Positions 41,075 to 50,061 of a stretch of 64,000 nucleotides of DNA are shown in pieces (the first letter of the stretch is position 1; each line of letters opens with the position of its first letter). The DNA lies in assembly GCA_963788935.1 (NCBI GenBank), contig CAWBIM010000003.1, forward strand, positions 62,001 through 126,000, in the 5' to 3' direction. The translations under genes and the position numbers were made by a program. The notes under the pieces are model-generated. The model had not been told where the DNA came from, searched no databases, and saw only the letters and a list, made by a program, of their open reading frames with translations. Source of the DNA: JAOPZW01 sp963788935. GTDB lineage: Bacteria > Actinomycetota > Thermoleophilia > Solirubrobacterales > Solirubrobacteraceae.

Positions 41075-41099
41075 CGGGGCGGGCCTGAGGCCCGCCCCG
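41075..41099 (-). terminator. 11-bp terminator hairpin
   Basis: Perfect CGGGGCGGGCC / GGCCCGCCCCG stem with a 3-nt loop, followed on the minus strand by TACCCTTT. It ends the secreted-protein gene and separates it from the cupredoxin operon. Confidence 0.75.
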
Positions 41100-41126
41100 C
41101 ATGCGTACGTGAAGTGACGGCGACGG

Positions 41127-41843
41127 CTAGGAGGACTTGCAGTTCGCCGTGTTGACCGCGGACTTCGTCGTGTTGTCGGTGTAGAAGAAGTCGCCCTTGA
41201 CGGCGAGCTTGCCGCCGGAGCAGCCCTTCAGGCCGACGAACGGGGTGCCCTTGCGGGTGCCGCCGACGATGGTCGTGAACTTCGTCAGGGTCACGACGAT
41301 GCCGCCGACGTTCTGCAGGTTGGCCGGGATCGCGACGTCGAGCTTGCGGCCGTACTTGCCGGTGTCGGTCTTCAGCGTGCCGACGAGGACCGACTTGACC
41401 TGGAAGGTCGGCTCGGTCACGAGCAGCAGGATCTTCTTGCCGTTCGAGCTGTTGTAGGCCGCGATCTTCGGCAGGACCTGGCCGCCCGTCGAGGGCACCG
41501 CCGTCGCCGAGCCGCTGCCGACCTTCGAGCCCGACGGGCACTTGGTCGGGTCGCTCTGCACGACCGACTGGCTGCAGCTCGGGAACTTCGTGCTGCCGAA
41601 GACGATGTTCTTGTCGAAGTGGATCACGGCCTGCTTCGTCGCGAAGGGCGGCTCGCCCGCGACAGGAGTGGTCGTGGTCACGACGGTGAGCTTGCCGACG
41701 CTGCGCGGCTTGTCCTTCGTTCCAGCGTTCTTGTTCTGGAGCGAGAGCGAGACGGTCTGCGTGCCCTGGATGGCCGACGCGACCGCGGTGATGCCGAGCG
41801 CGCCGACCACTGTGGCCACGCACATGAGCGCAACCTTGCGCAT
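41127..41843 (-). CDS. Secreted hypothetical protein
   Basis: 238 residues. Signal peptide RKVALMCVATVVGALGITAVASA, then a Thr/Val/Gly-rich beta protein (TQTVSLSLQNKNAG, KLTVVTTTTPV) with four Cys (SCSQ, KCPSG, GCSGG, NCKSS) likely paired outside the cell. No family recognised. A strong AGGAGG Shine-Dalgarno 7 nt before the ATG and a strong terminator suggest a highly expressed single gene; the leaderless style is not used here. Confidence 0.85.
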   Translation of the reverse strand: MRKVALMCVATVVGALGITAVASAIQGTQTVSLSLQNKNAGTKDKPRSVGKLTVVTTTTPVAGEPPFATKQAVIHFDKNIVFGSTKFPSCSQSVVQSDPTKCPSGSKVGSGSATAVPSTGGQVLPKIAAYNSSNGKKILLLVTEPTFQVKSVLVGTLKTDTGKYGRKLDVAIPANLQNVGGIVVTLTKFTTIVGGTRKGTPFVGLKGCSGGKLAVKGDFFYTDNTTKSAVNTANCKSS

Positions 41844-41949
41844 GTATGTCCTCCTGGAAGGGTGAAAGGGGGGTACTGGGGACTGGACGATCAATACCGC
41901 GCAACGCCCGAAGGTTTCGGTGAATGGGCGTTGCTACCGTCAGCGCCCG

Positions 41950-42702
41950 ATGCGGGCGCCCGTCGACACGATAGCCGCGCCGCCGTTCCCCGGGAATCTC
42001 CCGTGGGTCAACGTCGCGCCGCTGCGGATGGACAAGCAGGTCGGCCGGCCGGTGCTCGTCGAGTTCTGGGACTTCTGCCGCCCGAACTCGCTGCGGACCC
42101 TCCCCTACCTCAAGGCCTGGCACGAGCGCTACGCCGCGGCCGGGCTGCGCGTGATCTCCGTCCACACGCCCGGGTTCGCGCCCGCGCGCGACGAGGCGGC
42201 CGTGCGCGCGGCGGTCGAGCGGCTCGGCATCGAGCACCCGGTCTGCATCGACTCGGACGGGCTCATCTGGACGCTGTACGACAACGAGGGCTGGCCGTCG
42301 CGGTACCTGTTCAACCAGGCCTCGCGCCTGCACGACTTCCACTTCGGCGAGGGCGGCTACGAGGAGACCGAGCGCGCGATCCAGGAGCTGCTCGGGATCG
42401 AGCGCGAGCCGCTCGCCCCGCTGCGCCCCGAGGACGATCCGGAGGCGATGGTCGTCGTCCCGACGGCGGACGTCGCCGGGCCGTGGAGCGGGCCCTACGT
42501 CGCCGGATCCGTCTGGGCCGTGCTCGACGGCCGCGGGACGGTGCGCGCGAACGGGACGACGGTCGCGGTCGAGCACCCGGGCGCGTACGAGCTGCTCAGC
42601 CACCCGGTCAGCACCGAGGGCGTGCTCGACCTCGAGGTCGGCGACGGCGTCGAGTGCCTCGCGGTGTGCTTCGCGCCCGGCCTCGCCCCCGACGTCGGAT
42701 AG
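41950..42702 (+). CDS. Thioredoxin/redoxin-fold protein
   Basis: 250 residues. First 140: AhpC/TlpA-like domain with VLVEFWDFCRPNSLRTLPYLKAWHERY and VISVHTPGF; the active site has one Cys (FCRPNS) where the family often has CxxC, so it may act as a one-Cys peroxidase or be non-redox. Remaining 100: beta-rich DipZ-like C-terminal domain (GPWSGPYVAGSVWAVLDG). TACCGT -10 ends 9 nt before the ATG. Confidence 0.82.
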   Translation: MRAPVDTIAAPPFPGNLPWVNVAPLRMDKQVGRPVLVEFWDFCRPNSLRTLPYLKAWHERYAAAGLRVISVHTPGFAPARDEAAVRAAVERLGIEHPVCIDSDGLIWTLYDNEGWPSRYLFNQASRLHDFHFGEGGYEETERAIQELLGIEREPLAPLRPEDDPEAMVVVPTADVAGPWSGPYVAGSVWAVLDGRGTVRANGTTVAVEHPGAYELLSHPVSTEGVLDLEVGDGVECLAVCFAPGLAPDVG

Positions 42703-42711
42703 CGCTCGCCC

Positions 42712-43810
42712 TCAGGCGTGCAGGCGCGCGCCGGACACGTCGTCGAGGAGGCGCTCGGCGCGCGGCGGCGCGCCGTCGCCGTCGAGCGCGATCACGCCGC
42801 CCGGCCAGTACGGGCCGCCGCCGCCCGGCCCGGTGAAGGCGCGGTCGAGGACCCAGGAGCCGGTGTTCATCAGCCGCCCGCCGCCCGGCAGCGTCCAGGC
42901 CGCCGGCTCGTCGCCCGGCAGCGGGCCGGCGCGGTGGGTGTGGCCGAAGAGGACGTGCCGCGCATCGAGGCCCAGGGCGGCGACCACGGCCGCCATCGCG
43001 CGCAGGCCCGCGCGCCGCAGCTCGGGGCCGGAGAGGTCGGCGCGGAACGGGCCGACGCCGATCCGGTTGAGCGCGCCGATCCCGAGCGGGACGCCCCCGG
43101 CCACGAGCGCGCGGCGCAGCGGACGGCGGCCGTCGCCGGTCAGCGCCCGCCATGCGCGCGTGGACGCGTTGGCATGGGATGGGCCGCGGCCGTCGGGCGC
43201 GCGGGCCGCGATCGCGTCGAGCAGCGCGTAGAGCGGCGCGAGGACGACCTCGTAGTCGTCGGGGCGCGAGATGTCCTCGAGGCGGTCGTTCAGCACGCGG
43301 CCGAGCGCGCCCGCGGCCAGGCGCTCGAAGCTCGGGACGGTGAGGTGGCGGTCGAGGTAGTGGCCGTGGGTGGCGTAGACGCCGTCCGCCAGCCACAGGC
43401 CCGGGTAGGCGACGTCGAGGCGCGCGGGCGCGAGCATGGCGGCCAGCGCGGCGGTCGCCGCGGTCGCGTCCGGGCCGGCGTGCTCCTCGAGCGAGAGCGG
43501 CGGCGGCGGGCCGCTCGCGCCCCGGCTCTCGAGCCACGGCGCGACGAGGCGGTGGTCGTGGTTGCCCGCGACGAGCACGACCTCGGCGTCGCCGCCGAGC
43601 GCCGCCCCGATCTCGGCCAGGACCGGCGCGGCGACCGCGAGCGCCTCGCGCGGCGGCCCGTGGCGCAACTCGAGCGTGTCGCCGAGCAGGACGAGGCGGT
43701 CCACGCCCGCGAGCCGTTCGAGCAGGGCGGCGCGCGCGGCGCGCCCGCGCAGGACGTCGACGCCGGTGCGCGCGCCGAGGTGCAGGTCGGAAACGACAGA
43801 GGGTCCGCAC
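42712..43810 (-). CDS. Metallophosphoesterase, frameshifted near the start
   Basis: Calcineurin-like phosphoesterase. Metal motifs: VVSDLHLG (DxH), LVLLGDTLEL (GDxxE), VVLVAGNHDHRL (GNHD), THGHYLD and the C-terminal VLFGHTHRAGP (GHTH). The first motif is in a different frame from the only start codon: one extra base at about 43797-43802 separates GTG-RTL from VVSDLHLG; without it the protein begins VRTLVVSDLHLGAR, about 365 residues. A start at 43704 would lose the DLH motif. Substrate unknown. Confidence 0.83.
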
Positions 43811-43836
43811 GAGCGACGGCAGGCTACCCGGCGGGC

Positions 43837-43842
43837 TACGCT
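43837..43842 (+). promoter_or_regulatory. -10 box TACGCT, leaderless
   Basis: Ends 8 nt before the GTG of the CoA transferase; a minus-strand TAGCCT (43821-43826) 10 nt from the metallophosphoesterase start makes this a compact divergent promoter region. Confidence 0.6.
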
Positions 43843-43850
43843 GCCCCGCC

Positions 43851-44984
43851 GTGCCCTCCGCCCTCGACGGCATCCTCGTGGCCGACTTCTCCCGCGTCCT
43901 CGCGGGGCCGCTGTGCACGATGACGCTCGGCGACCTCGGGGCCGACGTCGTCAAGGTCGAGCGCCCCGACGGCGGCGACGACACGCGCGAGTGGGGCCCG
44001 CCGTGGCACGACGAGGGCGCGACGTACTACCTCGGGCTCAACCGCAACAAGCGCTCGGTGACGCTCGACCTCAAGGACCCGGGCGACCTCGCGCTCGCCC
44101 AGCGCCTGGCCGGCCGCGCCGACGTCGTCGTCGAGTCGTTCCGGCCCGGGACGATCGACCGCCTCGGCCTCGGCTACGACGCGGTCCGCGCCGGGAATCC
44201 CGGCGTCGTCTTCTGCTCGGTCAGCGCGTTCGGCCCCGGCGAGCAGGCGGCGAAGCTCCCGGGCTACGACCTGCTGCTGCAGGCGATGAGCGGCCTGATG
44301 TCGGTGACGGGCGAGACGGACGGGCGGCCGCTGAAGGTCGGCGCGGCGCTCGTGGACATGATCTGCGGGCTGTTCGCCGCCAACGGGATCCTCGCCGCGC
44401 TGCACGCCCGCGCGCGCACGGGCGAGGGCCAGCGCGTGCAGGTCTCGCTCATGGACAGCGCGCTCGCGGCGCTCCTCAACCAGGGCTCGGGCTTCCTCAA
44501 CGCGGGCGTCGTGCCCGGCCGGCTGGGCAACCGCCACCCGAGCATCACCCCGTACGAGACCTACCGCGCCGCCGACGCCGACTTCGCGGTCGCCTGCGGC
44601 AACGACGCGCTGTTCCGGCGGCTGTGCGGCGCCGTCGACCGGCCGGGGCTCGCGGACGACGCGCGCTTCGCGACGAACCGCGACCGCCTCGAGCACCGCG
44701 ACGACCTGACGGCGGAGCTCGAGGCCGCGTTCGCGGAGGCCGACGCGGCCGAGTGGGTCGCGCGCCTCGGGGCGGCGGGCGTCCCGGCGGGGCCGATCAA
44801 CGACGTCGGCGAGGCGTTCGCGTTCGCCGAGGCGCTCGGGCTCGAGCCGTGGGTCGACGTCGACGGCGTGCGGACCGTCCGCCCGGTCACGACGCTCAGC
44901 GCGACGCCCGCGGGCGTGCGCCGGCGCCCGCCCCGGCTCGGCGAGCACGACGCCGACATCCGCGCCTGGCTCGCGGACGGCTGA
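43851..44984 (+). CDS. CaiB/BaiF-family (class III) CoA transferase
   Basis: 377 residues. LDGILVADFSRVLAGPLCTMTLGDLGADVVKVERPDGGDDTR is the classic N terminus; GYDLLLQAMSGLM contains the catalytic Asp, and NRHPSITPYETYRAAD the family's central motif. Moves CoA between carboxylic acids; the acceptor is not evident. Genomic carnitine genes are 15 kb away and need not be connected. GTG start is leaderless. Convergent with the HAD gene (3-nt gap). Confidence 0.9.
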   Translation: MPSALDGILVADFSRVLAGPLCTMTLGDLGADVVKVERPDGGDDTREWGPPWHDEGATYYLGLNRNKRSVTLDLKDPGDLALAQRLAGRADVVVESFRPGTIDRLGLGYDAVRAGNPGVVFCSVSAFGPGEQAAKLPGYDLLLQAMSGLMSVTGETDGRPLKVGAALVDMICGLFAANGILAALHARARTGEGQRVQVSLMDSALAALLNQGSGFLNAGVVPGRLGNRHPSITPYETYRAADADFAVACGNDALFRRLCGAVDRPGLADDARFATNRDRLEHRDDLTAELEAAFAEADAAEWVARLGAAGVPAGPINDVGEAFAFAEALGLEPWVDVDGVRTVRPVTTLSATPAGVRRRPPRLGEHDADIRAWLADG

Positions 44985-44987
44985 CGC

Positions 44988-45644
44988 TCAGGCCGCCACG
45001 GCGGCGGGCAGGTCCGCCGGCGCGGCGACGATCACGTCCGCGCCCGCGGCGGTGAGCTCGTCGCGGCCGCCGATCCCCCACCCCACGCCGACCGCGCGCA
45101 GGCCGTGCGCGCGGGCGGCGATCATGTCGAACGAGCGGTCGCCGACCATCGCCCCGTGGCGGGCGTCGAGGGCGGCGAGCGCCTGCCCGACGGTCTCCGT
45201 CTTGCTCTGCGCCGTCAGGTCGAGGTCCGGCGCGGCCACGACCGCGAAGAACGCGCGCAGCCCGAGGGTCTCGAGCAGCGGCTCGGCGAACGGGCGCGGC
45301 TTGGAGGTCGCGACCCCGAGGCGGTGGCCGGCATCCGCGAGCGCCGCGACGGCCTCGGCGATGCCCGGGAACGCGTCGGTGTCGGTGAGCGAGGCCACCG
45401 CGTAGCGCTCCCGGTAGCTCGCGATGCATGCGAGGACGATCTCCGACCCCACCGGCGCGCCGACGATCTCGGCGAAGGCGTCCGGCAGCGGCGGCCCGAT
45501 GTGGCGCGCGAGGTCCGCCGGGTCGCGCGTCGGCAGGCCGTGATCGGCCAGCGCGAGGTTGATGCAGGCGGTGATCGGCCCGCGCGAGTCGGCGAGGACG
45601 CCGTCGAGGTCGAAGAGCACGACGGCGTCGGCGGCGGGCGGCAC
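44988..45644 (-). CDS. HAD-family phosphatase (phosphoglycolate phosphatase-like)
   Basis: 218 residues. VVLFDLDGVLADSRG (nucleophile and acid/base Asp), GVATSKP (motif II Ser/Thr), K of QSKTETV and MVGDRSFDMIAA (motif IV). The helical cap between about 15 and 90 is of the Gph type. GTG 45644 is chosen because TACGCT lies 7 nt upstream; the longer frame to 45677 is unlikely. Confidence 0.87.
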   Translation of the reverse strand: MPPAADAVVLFDLDGVLADSRGPITACINLALADHGLPTRDPADLARHIGPPLPDAFAEIVGAPVGSEIVLACIASYRERYAVASLTDTDAFPGIAEAVAALADAGHRLGVATSKPRPFAEPLLETLGLRAFFAVVAAPDLDLTAQSKTETVGQALAALDARHGAMVGDRSFDMIAARAHGLRAVGVGWGIGGRDELTAAGADVIVAAPADLPAAVAA

Positions 45645-45713
45645 GCCGCACAGCGTAGGGCCGGCCGCGGCGCGCACCCCGCCGCGGCCCCCGCGCCTGC
45701 GAAGCTCCCGCGC

Positions 45714-45731
45714 ATGGAGCGACCGCGATGA
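45714..45731 (+). CDS. Five-codon leader ORF
   Basis: ATG GAG CGA CCG CGA TGA (MERPR) whose stop overlaps the ATG of the oxidoreductase (ATGA, 45728-45731). Similar short coupled ORFs occur at 18202 and 20517. Confidence 0.3.
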   Translation: MERPR

Positions 45732-47083
45732 GCACGACGACCACCGACTACGACGTCATCGTCCTGGGCGGCGGCCCGGCGGGCGAGCACTGCGCGGGCG
45801 CGCTGGCCGACGGCGGCGCGAAGGTCGCCATCGTCGAGCGCGAGCTGCTCGGCGGCGAGTGCTCGTACTGGGCGTGCATCCCGTCCAAGACGCTCCTGCG
45901 CCCCGGCGAGGCGCTCGCCGAGGCCCGCGAGGCGCCCGGCGCCGCCCAGGCGGTCGACGGCCGCGGGCTCGACGTCGAGGCCGTGCTGGGCTGGCGCGAC
46001 TTCATGGTCTCCGACTACCACGACGACGGCCAGGTCGCCTGGGCGCAGAGCGCCGGGATCGCCGTGCTCCGCGGCGAGGGCCGCCTCGCCGGCCCGGGCG
46101 CGGTGGCCGTCGGCGACCGCACCTACACCGCGCGCGACGTGGTCATCGCCACCGGCTCGGACCCGACGATCCCGCCGATCCCCGGCCTCGACGACATCGG
46201 CGACCGCCTGTGGGGCAGCCGCGAGGCGACCGGCGTGACGACGCTGCCAGGGCGCCTGATCGTGATCGGGGCGGGCCCGGTCGGGGTCGAGATGGCCCAG
46301 GCGCTGCACCGCCTCGGCGCCTCCGTCGTGATCGTGGCCGGCGACCGCCTGCTCGAGCGCGAGCCGCCCGCCGCGGGCGAGGCGCTCGCGGCGGCCCTGC
46401 AGGACGACGGCATCGAGGTGCGGCTCGGGCAGCGCCCGTCCGCGGTGTCCCGTCACGGCGACGGCGTCGCGCTCGCCTTCCCCGACGGCTCCGAGGTCCG
46501 CGGCGACCGCGTGCTCGTCGCGACCGGCCGCCACCCGCGCGTGCAGGGCATCGGGCTCGAGTCGGTCGGCATCGAGCCCGACCCGCACGGCGTCCCGGCC
46601 GACCTGCGCATGAGCGTCGCCGACGGCCTGTGGGCGATCGGCGACGTGACCGGGCAGTGGCCGCTGACCTACGTCGGCAAGTACCAGGGGCGGGTCGCGG
46701 CGGCGAACATCCTCGGCGGCAACGCGGTCGCCGACTACCGCGCGGTGCCGCGGGTGGTCTTCACCGACCCGCAGGTCGCGGCCGTCGGCGAGTCCGACGG
46801 CCCGCTGACGGCGCGGATCCCGCTGTCGGGCGTGCCGCGGACCTCGACCTACACGCGCGCCTACGACCGGCGCCACGACTTCCTCGCGCTCGTGTCGGAC
46901 GGCGCGGTGCTGACGGGGGCCTACGCGGTCGGCCCGGAGGCCGGCGAATGGCTGCAGCAGGCGACGCTCGCGATCCGCGCCCGCGTCCCGCTCGACGTCA
47001 TGCGCGACACGATCCAGCCGTTCCCGACGTTCTCGGAGTCGTTCCTCTTCGCCCTCGAGGAGCTCGCCAAGGCCGCGAGCTGA
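45728..47083 (+). CDS. Pyridine nucleotide-disulfide oxidoreductase (Lpd/MerA family)
   Basis: 451 residues: FAD site DVIVLGGGPAGEHCAGALA, redox pair Cys45-x4-Cys50 (GGECSYWACIPSK), NAD(P) fold LIVIGAGPVGVEMAQALHRLG, and the second FAD motif GLWAIGDVTG. In the C-terminal interface domain the family's catalytic HPHPTxSE is IQPFPTFSE, so the general-base His is replaced although the Glu remains; it is therefore probably not a standard lipoamide dehydrogenase or glutathione reductase. Confidence 0.87.
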   Translation: MSTTTTDYDVIVLGGGPAGEHCAGALADGGAKVAIVERELLGGECSYWACIPSKTLLRPGEALAEAREAPGAAQAVDGRGLDVEAVLGWRDFMVSDYHDDGQVAWAQSAGIAVLRGEGRLAGPGAVAVGDRTYTARDVVIATGSDPTIPPIPGLDDIGDRLWGSREATGVTTLPGRLIVIGAGPVGVEMAQALHRLGASVVIVAGDRLLEREPPAAGEALAAALQDDGIEVRLGQRPSAVSRHGDGVALAFPDGSEVRGDRVLVATGRHPRVQGIGLESVGIEPDPHGVPADLRMSVADGLWAIGDVTGQWPLTYVGKYQGRVAAANILGGNAVADYRAVPRVVFTDPQVAAVGESDGPLTARIPLSGVPRTSTYTRAYDRRHDFLALVSDGAVLTGAYAVGPEAGEWLQQATLAIRARVPLDVMRDTIQPFPTFSESFLFALEELAKAAS

Positions 47084-47091
47084 TCCGCGGC

Positions 47092-48090
47092 ATGGACGCC
47101 CCGCTCAGCGGCACGGAGGCCGCGATCCTCGGCCCGCTCACGCGCGCCGAGGCCGACGCGTGGCTCGCGCGCGCCCTCGAGCAGGCGGGCGCGGGCGGGC
47201 TCGCCGAGGTCCTGTTCCGCGCCGGCCGGATCGACGCGGTGTACGGCGTGCGGGCCACCGACGGCCGGCGGCTCGTCGTCAAGGCGCACCGCCCGCCCGC
47301 CGAGCCCGGCGCGCGCCGCGCCGTCGTGCGCGCCCAGACGGCCCTGGCCGAGGCCGGCTTCCCGTGCCCGACGCCGGTGGCCGGGCCGCTCGCGGTCGAG
47401 GGGCGCACGGTGACCGTCGAGACGCTGCTCGAAGCGGGCACGCCGGCCGACCCACGCGACCCCGCGATCCGCCGGGCGATGGCCGCGGGGCTCGTCGACC
47501 ACGTCGCGCTCCTGTCGACGGTCCCGGGGCTCGCCCCGTTCGCCGTGCCCCCGGCGTGGTGTCGCTACCGCGACGGCCCGTGGCCGGTCCCGCACGACAC
47601 GATCTTCGACTTCTCCGTCACCCCCGACGGATACGAATGGCTCGACGACCTCGCCCGCCGGGCGACAGCCGTCCTCGCCGACGATCGCGGAGAGGACCCG
47701 GTCGTCGTCGGCCATGCCGACTGGTACCCGGGCAACCTGCGCTTCGCCGGCGACCGGCTCGTGGCGGCCTTCGACTGGGACCTCGTCGCGGACACCGCGC
47801 CGGCCGTCGCCGGGATCACCGCCGCCGCGTGCGTCGCGGACGCGCCGTCCGGGCCGCAGGCGCCCGCGCCGGACGCGATCGCGGCGTTCCTCGCCGACGT
47901 CGAGGACGCGGCCGGGCGGCGGTTCGACGCCGCGCAGCAGCGGGTCGCGGCCGCCGCCGCGACGTGGGTCCTCGCCTACAACGCCCGGTGCGACCTCGCG
48001 CTGCAGGACCCGAGCGACGCCGCCGCGCGCCGGCTCGCCGCTGGACGTCGCCGCGCGCGCCGGCGCGGACTTCTCGCCCTGCGCTGGTGA
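47092..48090 (+). CDS. Aminoglycoside phosphotransferase (APH)-family protein
   Basis: 332 residues with a kinase-like fold: LVVKAHRPP (ATP Lys), VVVGHADWYPGNLRFAGDRLVAAFDWDLVADTAPAVAG (catalytic HxDxxxxN and DxD). Family members phosphorylate antibiotics, choline, homoserine or other small molecules; nothing here points to resistance. The last 15 residues are Arg-rich, while another frame reads LDVAARAGADF, so a small indel near 48045 is possible. Begins 8 nt after the oxidoreductase stop. Confidence 0.8.
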   Translation: MDAPLSGTEAAILGPLTRAEADAWLARALEQAGAGGLAEVLFRAGRIDAVYGVRATDGRRLVVKAHRPPAEPGARRAVVRAQTALAEAGFPCPTPVAGPLAVEGRTVTVETLLEAGTPADPRDPAIRRAMAAGLVDHVALLSTVPGLAPFAVPPAWCRYRDGPWPVPHDTIFDFSVTPDGYEWLDDLARRATAVLADDRGEDPVVVGHADWYPGNLRFAGDRLVAAFDWDLVADTAPAVAGITAAACVADAPSGPQAPAPDAIAAFLADVEDAAGRRFDAAQQRVAAAAATWVLAYNARCDLALQDPSDAAARRLAAGRRRARRRGLLALRW

Positions 48091-48097
48091 ACCGGCG

Positions 48098-49063
48098 CTA
48101 CGCGGACTGCGCCGCGAGCGCCTGGCGGATCGTCTTGGGGAGCATGAACCGGACGTCCTCCTGGACGACCTGGAACTCCTCGACGTCCGTCGTGCCGCGC
48201 GCGCGGAAGAAGTCGACCAGCCGCTGGACGAGCTCCTCGGGCGCGCTGGCGCCGGAGGTGATCCCGACGACGCGCACGCCCTCGAGCCACTCCTCCTGGA
48301 CCTGCGCCTCGTTGTCGATCAGGTACGACGCCGCGCCGTGGTCGTGGGCGACCTCGACGAGCCGGTTCGAGTTCGACGAGTTGCGCGAGCCGATGACGAG
48401 CACGAGGTCGCACAGCGGCGCCATCTGCTTGACGGCCGCCTGGCGGTTCGTCGTGGCGTAACAGATGTCGTCCGTGCGCGGCCCGGTGATCTTCGGGAAG
48501 CGCTCGCGCAGGCGGTTGATGATCGCGCGGGTCTCGTCGACCGACAGGGTCGTCTGCGAGACGTAGGCGATCTTGTCGGGGTCCGAGACCTCGAGCGCGT
48601 CGACGTCGGCCTCCGTCTCGACGAGGACGATGTGCTCGGGCGCCTCGCCCATCGTGCCCTCGACCTCCTCGTGGCCCGAGTGGCCGATGAGGACGATCGT
48701 GTAGCCCTCGCCGGCGAACTTCAGCGCCTCGCGGTGGACCTTCGTGACGAGCGGGCAGGTCGCGTCGATCGTCTGCAGGCCGCGGGTGGCGGCGTCGGCG
48801 TGGACCGCCGGCGACACGCCGTGGGCCGAGAAGACGGTGACCGCGCCCTCGGGGATCGAGTCGTCGAGCTCCTCGACGAACACCGCGCCGCGGGCGCGCA
48901 GCTGCTCGACCACGTGCTTGTTGTGGACGATCTCCTTGCGCACGTACACGGGCGCGCCGTGCAGCTCGAGCGCGCGCTCGACGGTCTGCACCGCGCGGTC
49001 GACGCCGGCGCAGTAGCCGCGCGGGGCGGCGAGGAGCAGCTTCTCGGGAGCGGGAGCGGCCAT
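48098..49063 (-). CDS. ispH: 4-hydroxy-3-methylbut-2-enyl diphosphate reductase
   Basis: Iron-sulfur enzyme, last step of the MEP isoprenoid pathway. 321 residues with the three cluster cysteines in PRGYCAGV (Cys18), DATCPLV and DDICYATTNRQ; IVHNKHVVEQL, FSAHGV, IGHSGHEEVEGTMG and VIGSRNSSNSNRL are all diagnostic. TACACT ends 7 nt before the ATG, so leaderless. Confidence 0.97.
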   Translation of the reverse strand: MAAPAPEKLLLAAPRGYCAGVDRAVQTVERALELHGAPVYVRKEIVHNKHVVEQLRARGAVFVEELDDSIPEGAVTVFSAHGVSPAVHADAATRGLQTIDATCPLVTKVHREALKFAGEGYTIVLIGHSGHEEVEGTMGEAPEHIVLVETEADVDALEVSDPDKIAYVSQTTLSVDETRAIINRLRERFPKITGPRTDDICYATTNRQAAVKQMAPLCDLVLVIGSRNSSNSNRLVEVAHDHGAASYLIDNEAQVQEEWLEGVRVVGITSGASAPEELVQRLVDFFRARGTTDVEEFQVVQEDVRFMLPKTIRQALAAQSA

Positions 49064-49087
49064 GGCCCCGAGTGTACGAGGCGCGCC

Positions 49088-50027
49088 TCAGCGCGCCCGC
49101 AGCTCGCGCAGGAGCTCGACGGTCGTCTCGCCGGTGGCGTCGAGGCTGCGCAGGGAGAGCTTGTCGACCGTGTCGCGCACCGTGTCGGCGTAGCGGTAGG
49201 AGAAGTCGATGAGGTCGACCGCGGGGACGCCGGCCTGCAGGAACGGCGTGTGGTCGTCGAGGATCGTCGTCTGCGTCGTCGGCGGGAAGACGGCCGCGAC
49301 GCCGACGCGGGCCGCCGCGGCGCGCACCCGCCGCCACAGCGCGGGGTCCGACGAGCCCTCGCGCGGCAGCCGCAGGCCCCGGTTGGCGATGTAGTCGAGC
49401 AGGACCATCTCGCGCACCTGGCCGCGGTGGGCGTTCGCGTAGGCCTTCGAGCCGCGCAGCGCGTCGGTGAGGAAGTCGGTCGAGCCGGGCGGCTCCTCCT
49501 CGCCGTCGAAGAGGACGAACCGGATCTCGCGCGCGTTCGCGGGCCGGGCCTCGCCCTGCAGGTCGCGCGCGACCTCGATCACCGCCGCGGTGCCCGCCGC
49601 GCTGTCGTTGGCGCCGACGAACCCGGGCGGGTGGAACTCCGTGTCGTAGTGCGCGCCGAGGACGATCGCGGGCCGCCGGCCGGGCAGCACGCCCGACGAT
49701 GTTGCGCAGCCCCGGGTGGCCGGGCACGGCCTCGAACCGCCCGCCGGGCAGCAGCGGCCGCAGCTGCTCGGCGAGCGCGCGCAGCCGCGGCGAGCCCGCG
49801 GGCCGCTGGCCGACGGCGACCTGGCGGCGGACGAGCGCCATCGCGCGCTCGGCGTCGAAGCGGCTGGCGCGCGCGGCGGGGACGGCGGGGAACGGGCCCG
49901 TCGCCCGCTGCGGCGCGGCCGCGTCACCGGCCTCGCCCCCGCCGCCGATGAGCGGGAAGCCGTTGACCGCGACGACGACGAGTCCCGCGCCGAGCGCGAG
50001 TTGGACGACGAGGGCGACGACGAGCAC
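49088..50027 (-). CDS. M28-family zinc peptidase / glutaminyl cyclase-like, frameshifted
   Basis: Membrane-anchored (VVALVVQLALGAGLVVVAV at the N terminus) with extracellular M28 domain: LGAHYDT, GANDSAAGTAAVIEVA, VLFDGEEEPPGSTDFL and DDHTPFLQAGVPAVDLIDF. The DDHxPF and the acidic GEE are as in glutaminyl cyclases and aminopeptidases. One extra G at 49691-49695 splits the gene; removing it gives RNIVGVLPGRRPAIVLGAHYDT and about 312 residues. GTG 50027 is the first start after the upstream stop. Confidence 0.85.
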
Positions 50028-50061
50028 GCGGACCGACAGCCCGCCCTGGCGCTCGGTGCGC

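Noticed and set aside
47092..48090. Antibiotic-resistance aminoglycoside phosphotransferase
   Set aside because: Only the general APH fold is visible; the family is broad and there is no resistance context.
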